NCBI GenBank assembly: GCA_963969395.1
Contig: OZ017805.1
Coordinates: 1,488,001-1,552,000, forward strand
Length of the DNA stretch: 64,000 bases
Reading direction: 5' to 3'
From: Pseudoscleropodium purum
Lineage: Eukaryota; Streptophyta; Bryopsida; Hypnales; Brachytheciaceae
Under the pieces are notes generated by a model. It ran no database searches, was not told the DNA's origin, and was given only the letters and a program-made list of their open reading frames with translations. Below, one piece after another: positions 12,566-25,432 of the stretch (its first letter is position 1; the number at the start of each line of letters is the position of its first letter). The translations under genes and the position numbers were made by a program.

Positions 12566-14724
12566 ACAATTTCACTATATAAATTAATTCACAACACTCT
12601 TACATCACAAAGTTTTATTTGGTGGCTAGTCTTTTAAATAATGCTATGGATGCATGAAATGCCATCCTGGTCCTATCTACTATGCTAAGGGAATTTTTGG
12701 ACAATTTGTTAGGTTTGATAGCAATTTGTCATGCATGATCTAGACACTTATCAAATGCATAATATATTAATATTTATATAAGAGCATGCATTCCTTAATT
12801 ATAATAATTTTCATATTGGGAACAATTTGTCGGATAGTCACTATTTAACTAGCCTAATTACTAGTTAAACGAGTATCAAACCAGTCCTGGTCCTAAGGGC
12901 AATTTGTCTCTAACTAAATGCAATGGGAATGAGTGTGTAATGCTTCTCCAATTTCTCCTTCATTTATTCTTCCATCTACAACAACTTGTTAGTTCTCCAG
13001 TACTACACAAAACATACAAGGCATAAAATTAATTATTTCCATAATTTCCTATTCAATAGTAACCATTTACAATTTCCAACTCAAAACAATTTGTCTTGAA
13101 TAAATTTTTATCACATCAATTTAAGAATTACTAGATCTGTAGCTTAAACTTCCACATTAATAGTATAAATTTAATAAAACCAAGGTATTATTACAATTTG
13201 TTCTTCATTTTAGGATCAATATTTCTCACTTTTGTCTAACTAGTCAATTTGCCCATTCTTATTTATCAAGTTAAGTGAATTTTAATAAAATCATTTTCTA
13301 CAATAATTTCATTCATCCTTGGTACAATTTTAACAATTTGCAAATATTAAAATAATTCAACATATAAGTTTCCTTATGACCTATTTTATAAACAATTTGT
13401 CAAAACATGGTTGTAGTCTCACCAACCATCAATTTAGTCTAAAACAACTTATAGTATTTAATGAACATTTCTACTATTACATTAGAAACTATAGTCTCAT
13501 TAACTGGACAACTTATCAAGCCAATAATCTTAATCCTAAATCTCTGAATTCACTTATACAATATTTTAGAATTTATCAATTTGTTGAATTTCATCACAAG
13601 GTAAGTATTTCACTTACCAATTATAACTTAAACAATCCCACACAACTTGCCTAGAAACAACACACTGAATCTTAATTGGTCCAACTTTGCAGCTACCAAC
13701 TCCAACTCTTGGGTTCCAACATCAAATTGTCTTTATTCTCGAAGTTCTTGGCCTCCTCTCGATCTAGCATGAAGTTAACCACACAACTTGTTCTTCATCT
13801 CTCAACTCTCTCATGGACTACTACTCAATTTGAATTTAGAATTTAATCTCTCAAATTGTTTATGAATACAGTTAGACAAATTGTCTAAACATTAGCATTC
13901 ACATACACAATAAATTATAACTCATATAACATCATCAATTAGACAATTTATCAAACAGCATACAACATTCATAATCATCATATTATTTAACTTAAACAAT
14001 TTAAATTACAAACTTTGGTTTATCTAGCCAATTCATAGATTGGACACACAATTGGATAAATTGACATTCACAATGTTCAACTTAACATATTAAAACAACT
14101 TCTCTTCCTCTCATAAATTCCAATGCTAGTCACTTTGTCGATAACCAATTTTCAACACTAGAAGAATTCCACAAATAGCTCCAAAATTCCAAACTTTATT
14201 ATAATAGTTCAACCATATAAATTTATTATCAATAATTATAGTGACAACTTGCTCAACATAGCACACAAGAATACAATCACAATTTAGACAAATTGATCAG
14301 AAATTACACATCTAAGAAATTCCAATCACTAGAATTAAATCACATGAATCAAATTGACATACAACAACAAACTAGTCCAATCACTAGATCCATATTCAAT
14401 CACATAAACAATCATTCAAGGCAAATTGCTAAAAATAGTAAATATATTGCTATAAGTTAGTTTCAAAAAGTTGATAGGACAAATTGACAAGAGTAAAAAT
14501 TAATCAAGAGAGTGGAGGTAAAATGACAAATTGATCAACTATGTGCTAAGATTGAAGACAACTATATGGACCCTAGATGCCAAGTCAAATTGCCTTTTGC
14601 AATCCTAAACCTTTGACAGCTTTCCATATCCTTTTTAATCCAGCAATTTGTCTATATTATTACTCTATTGTGTGAAATTTTCATCAAATTGTCTCTATTT
14701 ACACTATTCACAATAAATTGTCAA
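12566..14724. repeat. Array of about 30 GACAAATTGTC-like motifs
   Basis: The words ACAATTTGTC, GACAAATTG, TCAAATTGTC and close variants recur every 50-100 bp through this AT-rich stretch. Examples start at 12701, 12721, 12832, 12899, 13086, 13193, 13333, 13392, 13722, 13876, 14287, 14478, 14525, 14643 and 14684. The motif is itself nearly palindromic; at 13872-13888 it is extended to TTAGACAAATTGTCTAA, with 8-bp arms around one base. Flanking sequence between motifs is not repeated, so this is not a satellite. No protein-like frame is seen. Confidence 0.65.
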
Positions 14725-14999
14725 AAATAAAAAATTTCATAAGACTATAATTTTCAAGGTCATCTTACATCATGCAATAATCCATTTACTAAGTGAATGG
14801 ATTCCTTCATTTATTTTGTAGTCAATTTTGGACTTGTATTGATGTAAAAAACAAATCTCGTGCATCATCCACTTACTTGCATTCATGATTTACTTTTTAA
14901 TGCCAATTATGCATTGAGATTCAAATGACAAAAATACAAATTTTCAAGTAGACAAGACACTCAACATTTGTATTTCCAAGTTCAGAGTCAGGTGCATCA

Positions 15000-15725
15000 T
15001 GATGACGATGGAAATCATGGGATGATACGTAGTGCCTATGTGGTCGACCTTGATCTACCACACTTTTCCTGAGCGCTTCTTGCATTTAATTCTTATATTC
15101 TATGTCTTTAAACTCCTCTTGACGTTCATGTCTCTCCGGAAGTGGAGGTGGCAAGGATACTAATGCATCTTCATCATCAATGTCCTCTACACCTGGCATT
15201 GGCCAAGCTGGGCATCCAAATTGACCACGATTAGACCAGGTGGACATACAATTGCTTTGGCTTTTCTAATTTCTAAGTATTACGGCAGAATATTAGGTCA
15301 TTTTGGTCTCTTTATTCATCCCTATAACCAAGTACAATCTCCGTCCAAACCATTGCCATAGTATAATTGTTCATGATGGTGGGCTTCAAGGCAGCTAGAT
15401 TTGTAGCTACCCAAATCTCCTTGTATTTCTCTACGAAATGTGTACTCATGCATGTCTTTATAGGGCCTTTCCAATGCCTCACTTGTTTTTCTAAGATCAT
15501 TGATTAGCTATATTTTGGTAAGGTGTGACATTGTAATGTATTTCTTGCATGTTGTACAAGTCCACACTTTTTTGGACTTGTATTACCATCTGTCTTTTGC
15601 CACATTAAACTCATCAAAATACACATTCCAATCCAATTCTTGTGATTTTCCCTTTGTACTTTTCTTGAAAGGATTGGAAAGTGATGGAACTCCTTTTTGA
15701 GGCATGGTATCCCTTCTGTCATCAA
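15000..15725 (-). pseudogene. Decayed gene fragment, unknown family
   Basis: On the minus strand two adjoining frames (15725-15504 and 15500-15312) read as protein-like peptides (KEFHHFPILSRKVQRENHK; HFVEKYKEIWVATNL). Farther on, a Pro/acidic segment (SLPPPLPERHERQEEF) appears near 15150. A segment ending MVWTEIVLGYRDE is weakly like QMVYTEVILKKEVDW in the RING-family relic at about 38450, so this may be an N-terminal piece of that family in reverse orientation. The assignment is tentative. Confidence 0.3.
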
Positions 15726-15879
15726 TTACCCTTGAGTTCAAACAATTAGTTTATAATGTGATGAATTGATTGTAAATTACAATACATTCATTCACAATTG
15801 TTCACACTCCAAGTTAGAAGGGGCTTACAAAGTCCAGTTGGTGTTGGATCATCCACCCTGCAAGGGAAACAACTATGCA

Positions 15880-16100
15880 GAATTAGTCGTCTATACGCCA
15901 TTATATATCGTCCGCCTAGGTGGAAGTCACTTATCCGGATTGGACAGCCTCATGTGCGGACTACCAGATCGGTTGGATATAGTGCATCCGCCTTTCCTAT
16001 CGCATGACTCACGACTAAGGGCAAACAACTGAAGTGAATGAATCGTCCGATAAGTGAATAGACGGACAACAGATGGGCGGTCTCTTCCTTCGATCGCTTA
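15880..16100. repeat. CpG-rich block upstream of RING-family relic 1
   Basis: A GC-rich interval with repeated words such as CGTCCGCC, CCGGATTGG, CATCCGCC, TCGTCCGA and GACGGAC. It separates the minus-strand relic at 15000-15725 from the plus-strand coiled-coil/RING relic, and resembles the CGTCCG-rich sequences of the hAT ends. Confidence 0.5.
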
Positions 16101-16389
16101 GGATTCCTTAAATTCCATTAATTCATGAACTACTTTAGCCTTGCAAGGGAACAAAGAATTTTTTGATTTCATTGAGTCACAAAATTCAAATTACACATCA
16201 TTCATCTTGTAGATAGCGATGCTTTAGTAGACATCACTAGAAGAGTTGTACATAAGGACTTGAACCAAAGCCAAAGCCTAATTTTGAGCTTAATAAATGC
16301 AATGCCACCTTCCCAAAAGCCATCAATTATAAACAATGGCGAAGAGACACCAAACCCATTCAACCATCCATTGTTGGCGTTGTTGAAAC

Positions 16390-18783
16390 TTGAGGATCTA
16401 TAGAAATTATGTAAGATGCATCCATTATAAGAAATCAAGAACTTTTTACAATGTCCTCTTGGATGGAAGAAATTTGAAATCAGACAAATATATACTACCA
16501 CTAGAAATGAAGGGGGTATTGAAGATAAAAGGGGCATTGCTAATGAAGGTCACTCTTCTACTTCAAATAATTCAACAATGGAGTTTGGTGAAATGTTTAG
16601 AAGCGCTTACTCTCTATTGTGTATAGTTAGAATTGTGACTAAATGCACACTTGCCCTTATGACAATAGTTGATACATTTTTTCAGCTCACACCAAAGATT
16701 CTTCATGGTACCGTGGCTTTCAAAAATATTGATGGGTTTGTGGACAAACTGCAACACGAGAGGTTGAAAGACCTCAAGAATTTAGTTCATTCTACAAAAG
16801 AAAATGAAGAGCTTAGACAAGTGCTTTATTTAAAAGAAGACCATGATGATTTGAAGGCGAAGTATATGGAAATGGACAAAGAAAATGAGACTTTGAAGCT
16901 CGCAAATCAGAATCTAAAGGTCACAAATGAGAAGTTGGCATGGTAGTGGAAGACATCCAAGGACACATTACAACATCACCGTCAGATGTTAGTGACATTA
17001 CAGAACAAGAAGACATATGAACATTAGATGGGCACATTAGAGGCAAGTCAACCAACTAAAGACAATGATCAACTCTCTCTCTTCCCCTTGACAAGGGCAA
17101 AGTTGTGAACCAAACAACAAAAGTCACAGGGGCTACTAGGAGCCTAAAGCCTATGCTTCTTCTCTCATTGGAACCTCCTTCTACGCAATCAATTAACCTT
17201 ATCGTCGAAGAGTTAAAGCAACAACTGGAAGCAGCAATTCAAGCAAAGAATGAGGTAGAGTCTTTAATGAGACAAATGAAACAAGTAGGACTTTTAGGCG
17301 AAGTCCTTCCAATGGGAAGCGTGGACTTATGGTAGGTGATGTGGATGAAGCAACTACAACAAATTTCAAATGTGTCTTCTTGACTCATGAGGGGGTTCTT
17401 GAAATATGCATTGCAGTTGGACAAAGCGTACAATAATGTGCAGACTTCTTATTTGCATATAAGGTCAAAGTGAGAAGACAAAAGATTGAATTCTAATGTG
17501 CAAATTACAGTTTGGGGAAACATGGATCGAATGTTTGAGCAGTTAAACCACGGCAAAACCTATGAATCCAAAAACATCGATTGGGCTATGGAAGTGGAAG
17601 AAAGATGGGTTCCTCACAACACATTATTAGTTCACATTCTTGAACATGAGAGGGGACTTGTACTAGGCTGTATTCATAGTGTTCTATTCTCGAAGGAGAC
17701 GTGTTATCTTTGCGAAGGCGCTTTTGGGCCCGAAGGAGGTTTAACTTTGGGTCAATGTAGCCATTCTTTCCATGTTCTTTGCATACAAAGAGCCACACAA
17801 TATCAAGCCCATTGTCCCATGTGCCGTATTCCTATGAATCTAAAGTTCTATGAAATGCTAGGGATTTTGCATATGATGCCATTGGGTCAAGAATACAATT
17901 GGTGGATCCTTTCACTTGACCAAGCACTATACTCATTTGAGAATTACTTGCATTGGAAAAAACCAATGGTGTGGGACGCAAAGCTAGGAATACATGGATT
18001 AATTGGGGAAGGATCTACTAGTGACCCTATTGTGGATAAGTATTTTTGGATGACACAAGATGTGAAAGTGGAGTTGCGTGCTTTTGGGATTTCTAATATC
18101 AAGTCTTGAGAATTATTTTGCTACACCATGGGGGGACATTGGAGCATGCACCATGGAAAATTCTTTTGAATTCTAGTGAAGAAATGGAAGAAAGAGGGGC
18201 CCAATGACTATTTTGTGGAGGTGGAGTGTGACCCTAAAGTTTGTAATCAATATGAGGAATACAATAATGATTTGATAGGGCGGGCCCTCATTTTATAGAA
18301 GTTGGAAAAAGCAGCAAAGGTTCGTTCAATGATGAACCTTGACGAAAAATCAATGACAAACTATAAAATAGAAGAAGTTGCTAGGGCATTCAACAAGATG
18401 ATGTCATAACCAAGTGGAAGAAGTATCTTAGGAGGTAAAGATGAAGTTAGTGAACCAGCTTGGTTCTTTGTCAAAAGCGAGGATGAGCAAATTAAAAAAC
18501 TTCTAGATGTAATAGATTGTGCTGTGAGGGTTTTGAAGGAATAGCAAGTGGAGTTGTCTACTAAGCGAAAGAACAAATGTAGGCTTTTAGAAGAGGATAA
18601 CTACTCTCTAAAAACAAAAAGACAATTTGCGAGGGTTGACATGGAACTAGGAGCTTTCTGTGAATTCCACATCCATCATCAAGAAGGCAGTCTTGAAGCA
18701 ATACCTCATCAAACAAGTAGAAGACTCATGGAGAGGGAAGGAACATCTCATGATGTAGAAGAGAATAATGGTGCTAGAAACTA
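16390..18783 (+). pseudogene. Coiled-coil plus RING-H2 protein, relic 1
   Basis: Readable parts in order: a coiled coil at about 16690-16946 (YMEMDKENETLKLANQNLKV), another helical segment at 17105-17335, and an open stretch at 17486-18109 with a complete RING-type zinc ligand set. That set is CYLC, then CSHSFHVLC, then CPMC, that is C3H2C3. After a stop at 18107 a further readable part runs to 18783, with KSEDEQIKKLLDVID and a Lys/Glu-rich tail. RING domains of this type usually act as ubiquitin E3 ligases, but function here is only inferred. Stops and frame changes outside the RING part make it a pseudogene. A related gene without the full zinc set lies at 33507-35984. Confidence 0.6.
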
Positions 18784-18951
18784 ATAGGAAATTGTTTCAT
18801 TTTCTACTATAGACCTATATTAATACTAATAGAAGATCAATAGCTAGTATAGGCTTAGGTTTTTTTTCCAACTTGAAATATGGTACTTTGTTCACTATGT
18901 ATATCATGACTTCTTTATAATCTATATAGATATGCACACAAAAAATATGTT

Positions 18952-18970
18952 TATATATATATATATATAT
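18952..18970. repeat. TA microsatellite
   Basis: A short uninterrupted TATATA run. Similar short runs occur near 24669, 60287 and 63781. Confidence 0.9.
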
Positions 18971-19159
18971 TGATAGTTGGATACGGAAATCAAAACATAT
19001 TTTTTAATATTTTTTTTTTGTTATAATTTTACTCTACTATGTTGAATTGAAAGGTGAGTGTAAAAAAGAATTTCTTGTTAAATGTTTTTTCATATAATCA
19101 TATGATTTTTTCCCTTCTAATATGCCTCTAAAGCTATAGTGCTATACAAAACTCTAATT

Positions 19160-20634
19160 CTTTGAGTGAATCCAACTGCGTTGACCACTCTGATCGCCCT
19201 GTCCGGTGACCATTGGAATTTAATTCAACGATAACTTTCAAACTAGCACCTCAATAGCATAAAAGAAAAAAAGAAGTTAGTTGAAATCTCTCCTAAAAGT
19301 TGAACGCTAAAATTTCCAAGGGCTAGGAGCTGCCTTTTTTGTGTCCCTTGCTTGGTAATACCTAGTTTGATCATGAGTTTGATGAACAAAGGGGCTTTGG
19401 TTTCCAAGGCTTCATGCACTAATTTTATTTGATACATGGGAAATGATGACTTGACAATTTGTACGTATATATTTGAAACTTTCGAAGTTCGAACAAATAT
19501 TGGAAATTTGGAACTTGAACTTGGAGGAAGCTTTTTTTATGAGTAGGGATTATTCAAGTTGGTATATTGATCTCCCAAGTAATAAAGTGGAGTACAAGGC
19601 ATATAACTTGGAATTTGCAAGTTGAAAGTGCCGCGAATTGAACCACTTGGGATATGAATGAAAGAATAGTGTTTGTGACAAAAAAATAAGCCTATGTACA
19701 CAATTGTCATCTGTAGTACGAACTCTTTTTCTTTGTTGTGATGGATTGTTCCCACGAAGATCAAATATTGAGAATGTAGATGGCCAAAATCTTGTAATAG
19801 TTGCAAGCAACATGCCAAATGGAAGGAACTCAAAACATTCAACATAAGAAGACTCGAGTATAACACTAGGGCAAACAATTCGTTCAACTTTGGGGATAAA
19901 CCAAAGCACATAAACATCAAGCCAACATGGAATTCCACCCTCTTCCATTACTAGACCTTGAAGACAATGCCAGTAAGTAGATGGTTTTTAAGAAGCTGGT
20001 AGTAGATGCAATTTGAATATGTTGTGGGCCAATTTCTTCTATTTGGCAAACATACCATTTGGGGTAGCCCGAAGTGAAGTATTCAAAGAAGCAGTGAAGA
20101 GAATAATTGAGTCTAAAAGGCCATACAACCCTCCATTGTACCTTGCTTTATGAACAAAATCGATAGACCAAGCAAAAGCACATGTTGAGGTGAAGTTGTA
20201 TAAGAGGACCAAAGATAGTATCAGAAAGTTTGGTGCAACACTGTTTATTGATGGATGGAGCTCATTTACAAATCAGCCGTTGGTGAATGTCATGCTTCTA
20301 TCTTTCGTGGGAGAGCAATTCTTGGGATCAGTGCACACAAGTGCATTTGAAAAAAACGCAAAGTACTTAGCATCTATTTTAGACAAATTCATATAGAAGG
20401 TGGGGCTAGAGAATGTGGTGCAAATAACAATGAACAATACTCCTACAAACCCTAAAGCATGTCAAATTATAATAGAAAAATATCTACACATTTTTTTTCA
20501 AAGTTGCATGGTCCACGCCTTGAATTTGTTATTCAAAGATTGGGGAAAGGAAGATTGGGTGTTAGAAGTAGTAAAGAAAGTCCATATGTGCCGTACACAT
20601 GGTCTAGGCATAAATATCTTTACAACACCAGAAC
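19160..20634 (+). mobile_element. hAT element relic 2
   Basis: The interval matches, with decay, the 5' half of the hAT element at 40977-45330. The noncoding leader shares an AACGCTAAAATTTCCAAGG-like stretch (here near 19303, there near 45010 on the minus strand), and a trace of the CpG-rich region is visible at 19170-19215. The 3' half is missing. The sequence is cut at about 20634, where a terminal fragment of the 3.5-kb repeat begins. Confidence 0.7.
19536..20634 (+). pseudogene. hAT transposase relic 2 (N-terminal half)
   Basis: The plus strand parallels the transposase at 41616-44808. A degraded zinc-finger region (NKVEYKAYNLEF against GGKVKCRLCKAS) comes first. It is followed by a match around SSVVRTLFLCCDGLFPRR. 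The DUF659-type core follows, with ANFFYLANIPFGVAR, then RTKDSIRKFGATLFIDGWSS and HALNLLFKDW. Both zinc-binding cysteines of the finger are lost and stops are frequent. Downstream of the KDW motif the gene is truncated. Loss of the ligands and of the C-terminal dimerisation domain means it cannot encode an active transposase. Confidence 0.75.
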
Positions 20635-21147
20635 GTTGTAAAATAACTTGAAATATCTTCCCATGGGGATTCTAAGATGTTGTTACAAGCTAAAGTATAT
20701 GGATTTCTTTCCTTTTCAATCCGTCCAATTCCTTACTCTCTTTTGGTTCCAGTTACTACTCGGAATCCAATCCGAATCCATCTTCACTAGGATTTTGGTT
20801 ACGTCTCTTTAAATTACTAGTTTTCTATTGCTTTGTTTTACCATCAAAGGGTCCACTTTTGGTCTTTAGAGGGATAGGGACTTCACTACTCAGGATTCTC
20901 ACACTCTCTAATCTTACTAAACAAACAAACAGATCAATGTGTTGTGATAGAGAAGAGAAGTTAATACTCTCACAACATTTTGGATGGCCTATCCAACAAG
21001 GAGGTCACTAAGGGCTGCATTCAATCCCCTCCACTACTACGATAGATCAAAGACACCCGGAACCAATAAAGGATGGTTTCCTAGTTGCTAGACTAATCTT
21101 ACAGTTGGCAGACCTTCTAGTGAGTGGAGATTTCCTCTAACGGTTGC
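20635..21147 (-). mobile_element. Terminal fragment of the 3.5-kb repeat
   Basis: About 510 bp align with the 27477-28050 end of copy 2 and, inverted, with the 6080-6660 end of copy 1. Shared landmarks are GTTTTACCATCAAAGGGTCC, a run with AAACAAACAAACA, and TTTCCTCTAACGGTTGC. It starts at the element terminus (GTTGTA..., inside the hAT relic) and lacks the other 3 kb. Keeping one end only would fit truncation during insertion or a later deletion. Confidence 0.65.
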
Positions 21148-21394
21148 TTTAATTGAATATTCAAAGTTTGATAATTTTCAGCTTGAATTGCTGAGTTACT
21201 GTGGTACTAACATAAGGATTTCATTCATATCTGGGACGAATGCTACATAGAGTTAAGAAGGGGCTCGATAAAGGTTTAGGATTTTTTGGCCTTCTTGGAA
21301 ATTTTGTTAAATGGAGATGAAATGAAGTTTGAGACTTCTATCTCTAGACTAAGAAGGAAGCTTTTTGACATGGATTATACTTTCTTGCAAATTT

Positions 21395-21648
21395 CTTGCA
21401 TTGATAGAAGTGTGTTTGTGATGAAATAGGAAATAGGGGTTCTTCGGCACAATTTTGATTGGATTGGAATATCTCTATCTCCTTGTAGTGATAGAGGTGT
21501 ATTTGCGATGAATGAAGAGTATTAGAGGTTCCTTGCATAGTTTTGATTGCTCTTTGTCTTCTTGTATTGATAGAGGTGTATTTGCAATGAATTAGGAATT
21601 AACAGTTCCTTAATATAGTTTTGATTGGATAGGTTACTTGGCATTTTT
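21395..21648. repeat. Three tandem units of about 80-87 bp
   Basis: Units begin CTTGCATTGATAGAAG (21395), CTTGTAGTGATAGAGG (21482) and CTTGTATTGATAGAGG (21561). Each carries a central GTGTATTTGCGATGAAT-like part and a distal TAGTTTTGATTGG-like part. No coding meaning is evident. Confidence 0.7.
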
Positions 21649-21679
21649 TATTTATGATTTAGAACGATCTCTTATCAGG

Positions 21680-21870
21680 TTCAGGGCTAGTAGGGAGGGT
21701 TTGCATAGGATTTATAAGGGTATGTTTTCAAGTTTTAGGGTCAGTAGGTAGGATTATTATAAGGTTTAAAAGGGTCTTGTAAGTGGTTTAGGGTTTAGGG
21801 TGGATTTGTATAGGATTAAGTAGGGTTTCATTTATGGTTTAGGATCAACATGGAGGATTTGTGTAGTTAA
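21680..21870. repeat. Diverged tandem units of about 55 bp with TTTAGGG
   Basis: About four units share the pattern TTTAGGGT(C)AG...AGGATT...AAGGGT. The unit near 21790 contains GGTTTAGGGTTTAGGG, which resembles plant telomere repeat but is too short to call telomeric. Confidence 0.5.
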
Positions 21871-24040
21871 GACAATTTACTTTTTAGTTAAATTTTGTTG
21901 TTTTAAGTGTGAAACTGGTTAAATGTTTAAGATTTTTGGAAATTAAGTGTCAATGTGGTGATATTTGAAGTTAAAGTGTGGAAGGACTTTTTGACTTGAG
22001 CGGTTGTGAGTTTGACGGGTTTTTATCAAGAGATTAGAAGGGGTGTTTGAGGAGGGATTGTGATATATAGTCTTCTTTTCTCTCATTATTTTCTTTCTTT
22101 AATTTTTATTGCATTTAGGATGCGAGGTTGTGTTTTTTTTTGTTGTTTTCATTTTTGTATTAATTTATAAATTCATAAGTGTTATTCTTAGTTATTTTAT
22201 TCACATAAGTGATAGTGATTATTGCTTAAGTATGAAGTTGAATTTTGATGATATTTTACTTTGAGTATTTTTTGAATGTCAAATCAATTAAATTGAATAA
22301 TTTAATATTCACTTAAGTGATAAATAAGTTTTCTTTGCCTTGAGCATTTTATAAAGGAGAATCTCTTGAAGAGAATTTGAAATATTTTAAGTAAAGTTTG
22401 TCTATCGGTTATAATTTATTTCTTAAGAGAAATTTTGTGTCAATGTTTAGAGTAAGATTTGAAATAAAGAGGAGCAAAATATTAAGTTAAAAATTGATTT
22501 AATAATTAATAATTCTAGTGATTGGAATTTCTTTTTGTAAACCAGAGATTGGTTTGAAATTGATTGATCCAGAGATTGGATTGTACTTTGAAACTTAAGT
22601 CTAGTGAGTGGTGATTAATTTTATTTAAAGGTTTGGAATATCTTTGTATCACAAATGGACATGTATGTTTAAAACAAAGTTAAAGATTGAGATTGATTTT
22701 AAGTTAGAAAATGAGTTACATTTCTAGCAAGTAGAAATTATTGAACAATTATAAATAATTGATGTACATTCTAGATATCGAATGATTATTCATATGTTAA
22801 ATAAATGGTATTCCAATTGAAAAACATGAGTTCACGATTGAATGTTGAATGCTTATTTAAAATTCTTTCAATAGAATTTGTTTGTAGTTGTGCAAAATTA
22901 AGTAAGTATAATTTAAAATTAGTATTATATTGAAACAAAGAAAAGCTTCAAGATATCGGGGCAATGCAAATGGAGAAAGCTTAAAGCTAAAAACGAAAGG
23001 ATTTGTAGTCGGATAAAAACCAGAGCCTTAAAAAGGAAAGAATTTGAAATTCTTTAAATAATTTAACAAAGCAAATTTTACATCCCTTAAGGGAAATTTT
23101 AGAATGCTTGAAGCATATGTGTGTCAATGTGTTCGCTCAAAGCAATGTCCTCGGTTGTATTCAATCCCTAAAAAGGGTGTGCATTATATTTCCTCAAGGT
23201 AATCAAGTCACTAGTGCTCAAGTGTCTTAGATGTTGAAATTATAATTGGGACAAATAATTAATGAATTCTCGGTTTAACCAAATTTTCAAAGTTTGAATA
23301 TATATTGTGGGATGCAGATTGCGAATAAATAAATTTGTAATATATTTCAGTGAATTCAAAGTATGAGATTTGTGGATGCAGGTTCCCCTAATTTATATCC
23401 TAGATTTATATTCTATTCTAAAATAAGACCGAGACGGACTTAGTGGTTAGAAATTTTTATTTATAATCGGACAAAGATTAGAGAGAGAATTCTTTTCCAC
23501 TTCTAAATAAAAGATGAATTATACCTAATACTCTAATACATTGTAATGAACGACACAATTTACCTACAAAGTGACATTAGCTAACTAAAACACTCAGCTA
23601 ATTTGAGTTTTCCAAGGAACGAACCTTTACGGAATTGCCTTGGGTTTGTCTTAGAAAAATTTTACTACAATTTGCTTAGGGCTTAGAGGCTCTCGTTCGT
23701 GGTTCCTAGTATGTAGTAATGTAAACACCGGGAACTGAATTGGATCTACTTACTAAATGCTATGAATAAGTTGATTTATGCGTTCTCAATTGTTTGTGCT
23801 GTTTGTAGAAAGCTGAAGTATACGCCATTGAAGTCATTGGAGTGAAATTTGATTCAGTAGCATTTGAATAGTTTGTGAGAGATTACAAGAGTTTGAAAGT
23901 CTTTTGAATTGCTGTGAAGCTTTGCTACTAAAGATGTATAAGTTCCAACCACCAAAACCATAAAGTCTACACCCATTTTCAATATAGAAATGTGCAGAGT
24001 TAAAGCTTCTTTATGAACTAAATTCTAAACCGAAAAAAAA
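21871..24040. other. AT-rich spacer without recognised genes
   Basis: No protein-like frame or clear repeat was seen. One short internal duplication (CCAGAGATTGG at about 22542 and 22569) is the only local feature noted. Confidence 0.5.
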
Positions 24041-24062
24041 TTAATTTTTCAATCACTTGCAA

Positions 24063-24505
24063 TTTAGCTTGACTTGAGCTAAACTGCAAGAGCAAGCAAT
24101 GTATCATCCAATAAAACCAGAAACTATTGCGATTTGAACATCCATACGTAGAGATAACAATGTATAGGTAAAGGCTCCTCAAAGCTAAACTATCTCTATA
24201 CTATGACATGCATGAAGTACCACTACATTCTAGAGTTCATTAGTTTAGCTTGAATTGAGCTAAACTAGTGGATAAGAGCATCAAAGTTCAAAATTTGTTA
24301 TCAAGAAAATACAAGTGCCACCCACTTAAAACAAAAATCAATGTATTTGTAACAAAATCGTATATAGACCTAGAAATGTCTAAGTGAAACCTCATCCAAG
24401 ATATACCTTTTCCATAATATAATATTCGTAAAATACCAATAGATCCCTATAGTCACTTGTAAGAAAATTTTTAGTGACTTGCAGTTTAGCTCGACCCAAG
24501 CTAAA
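24063..24505. repeat. Element II palindromes, 5' group
   Basis: Three 21-bp palindromes lie at 24063-24083, 24244-24264 and 24485-24505, and a degenerate one lies near 24774-24795. Each has arms TTTAGCT...AGCTAAA around a 7-bp centre. The sequence after each site starts similarly (AAACTGCAAGAGCAAG, AAACTACAAGATAC), so the sites may head larger units of 180-240 bp. They precede the first readable coding block of element II at 24881. Confidence 0.75.
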
Positions 24506-24880
24506 CTACAAGATACAAAAAATGTATCATTCAATCAAAATAAAAACAACTAAGATTCCATTATCCGAATGTAGATATACCATCATCAAGGTTAAGGCGG
24601 ATATCATTGTTGGACATTAGTATTGAAGTGCCATCCATTTCAAATGTAAATTAGTGCAATAAAAAAAAAATATATATATATATGCAAATCTAACAACATT
24701 TAAATACACTGGCATTCAAAAAACACATAATCCGTAATATGACATTCATTGAAAAAATAGTAGATCATAAAAGCAGTTTAATTCAAGTCAAACTAAAAAC
24801 AAATGTCTAATTCTAAAGACTATATGTCTTTTAACTAATCCTCGTAGAAAATAACTAACTCTTGGTGATTGAATTGTAGA

Positions 24881-25432
24881 ATGGAGAACCAAATGGAGAG
24901 CCCTAACATGTACTTCAAGAAGTGTAAAGTTCAATGTCCAGAAGACACAACAGGCCAAGATGAATTACTCATTGAAGGTGAGTACTAGGAGTTCAAAGAA
25001 TCCCAGAAGGTTGAAGCCTAGAGCTTATATATGATGCCTTTCACGAACTTAATTTGCTTCACATACAAGTTTAGGAATGTGCAAGCATTCATTAATCTCT
25101 CCTTTGAAGAGAAAATAAAGGATGTTGAACCAAATACCCATCCGATGGTGAAAATGAAGTGCATGACCATAATACCTGGGATTGAGAGAGCGCAACAATA
25201 CCACTACAGTATATGCATCAATATGCTTCTCATTCCATTTATTTTAATTCCATTCATCAAGAGTATTGAACCAACGCCCTATCTCACAAAAATTAAGGAG
25301 TTCAAGGCCAATATAGACAAAAAAGACTATGTCAATATAGATGCGACCCCTCTCAATGGGAAGAAGTTGGTAATAAGGATTCAATCACTCTTTAATGACA
25401 TATACCAACTAAAAGTGAAGCTAGACACTTAG
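24881..25432 (+). pseudogene. Element II gene, N-terminal coding block
   Basis: A frame opens with ATG at 24881 and reads through TAG stops at 24986 and 25019 into a 133-codon open stretch that ends at 25430-25432. The peptide has several hydrophobic beta-like segments (FTNLICFTYKF, INMLLIPFILIPF) and a charged end. It is followed at about 25440-25640 by a Lys-rich, Thr/Ser-rich linker with stops, the same order as in the ParB-like gene of element I. Function of this part is unknown. Confidence 0.45.

Noticed and set aside
19537..19948. Two overlapping minus-strand open frames of about 130 codons
   Set aside because: The plus strand here aligns with the N-terminal part of the hAT transposase at 44.3-44.8 kb, so the minus-strand frames are shadows.
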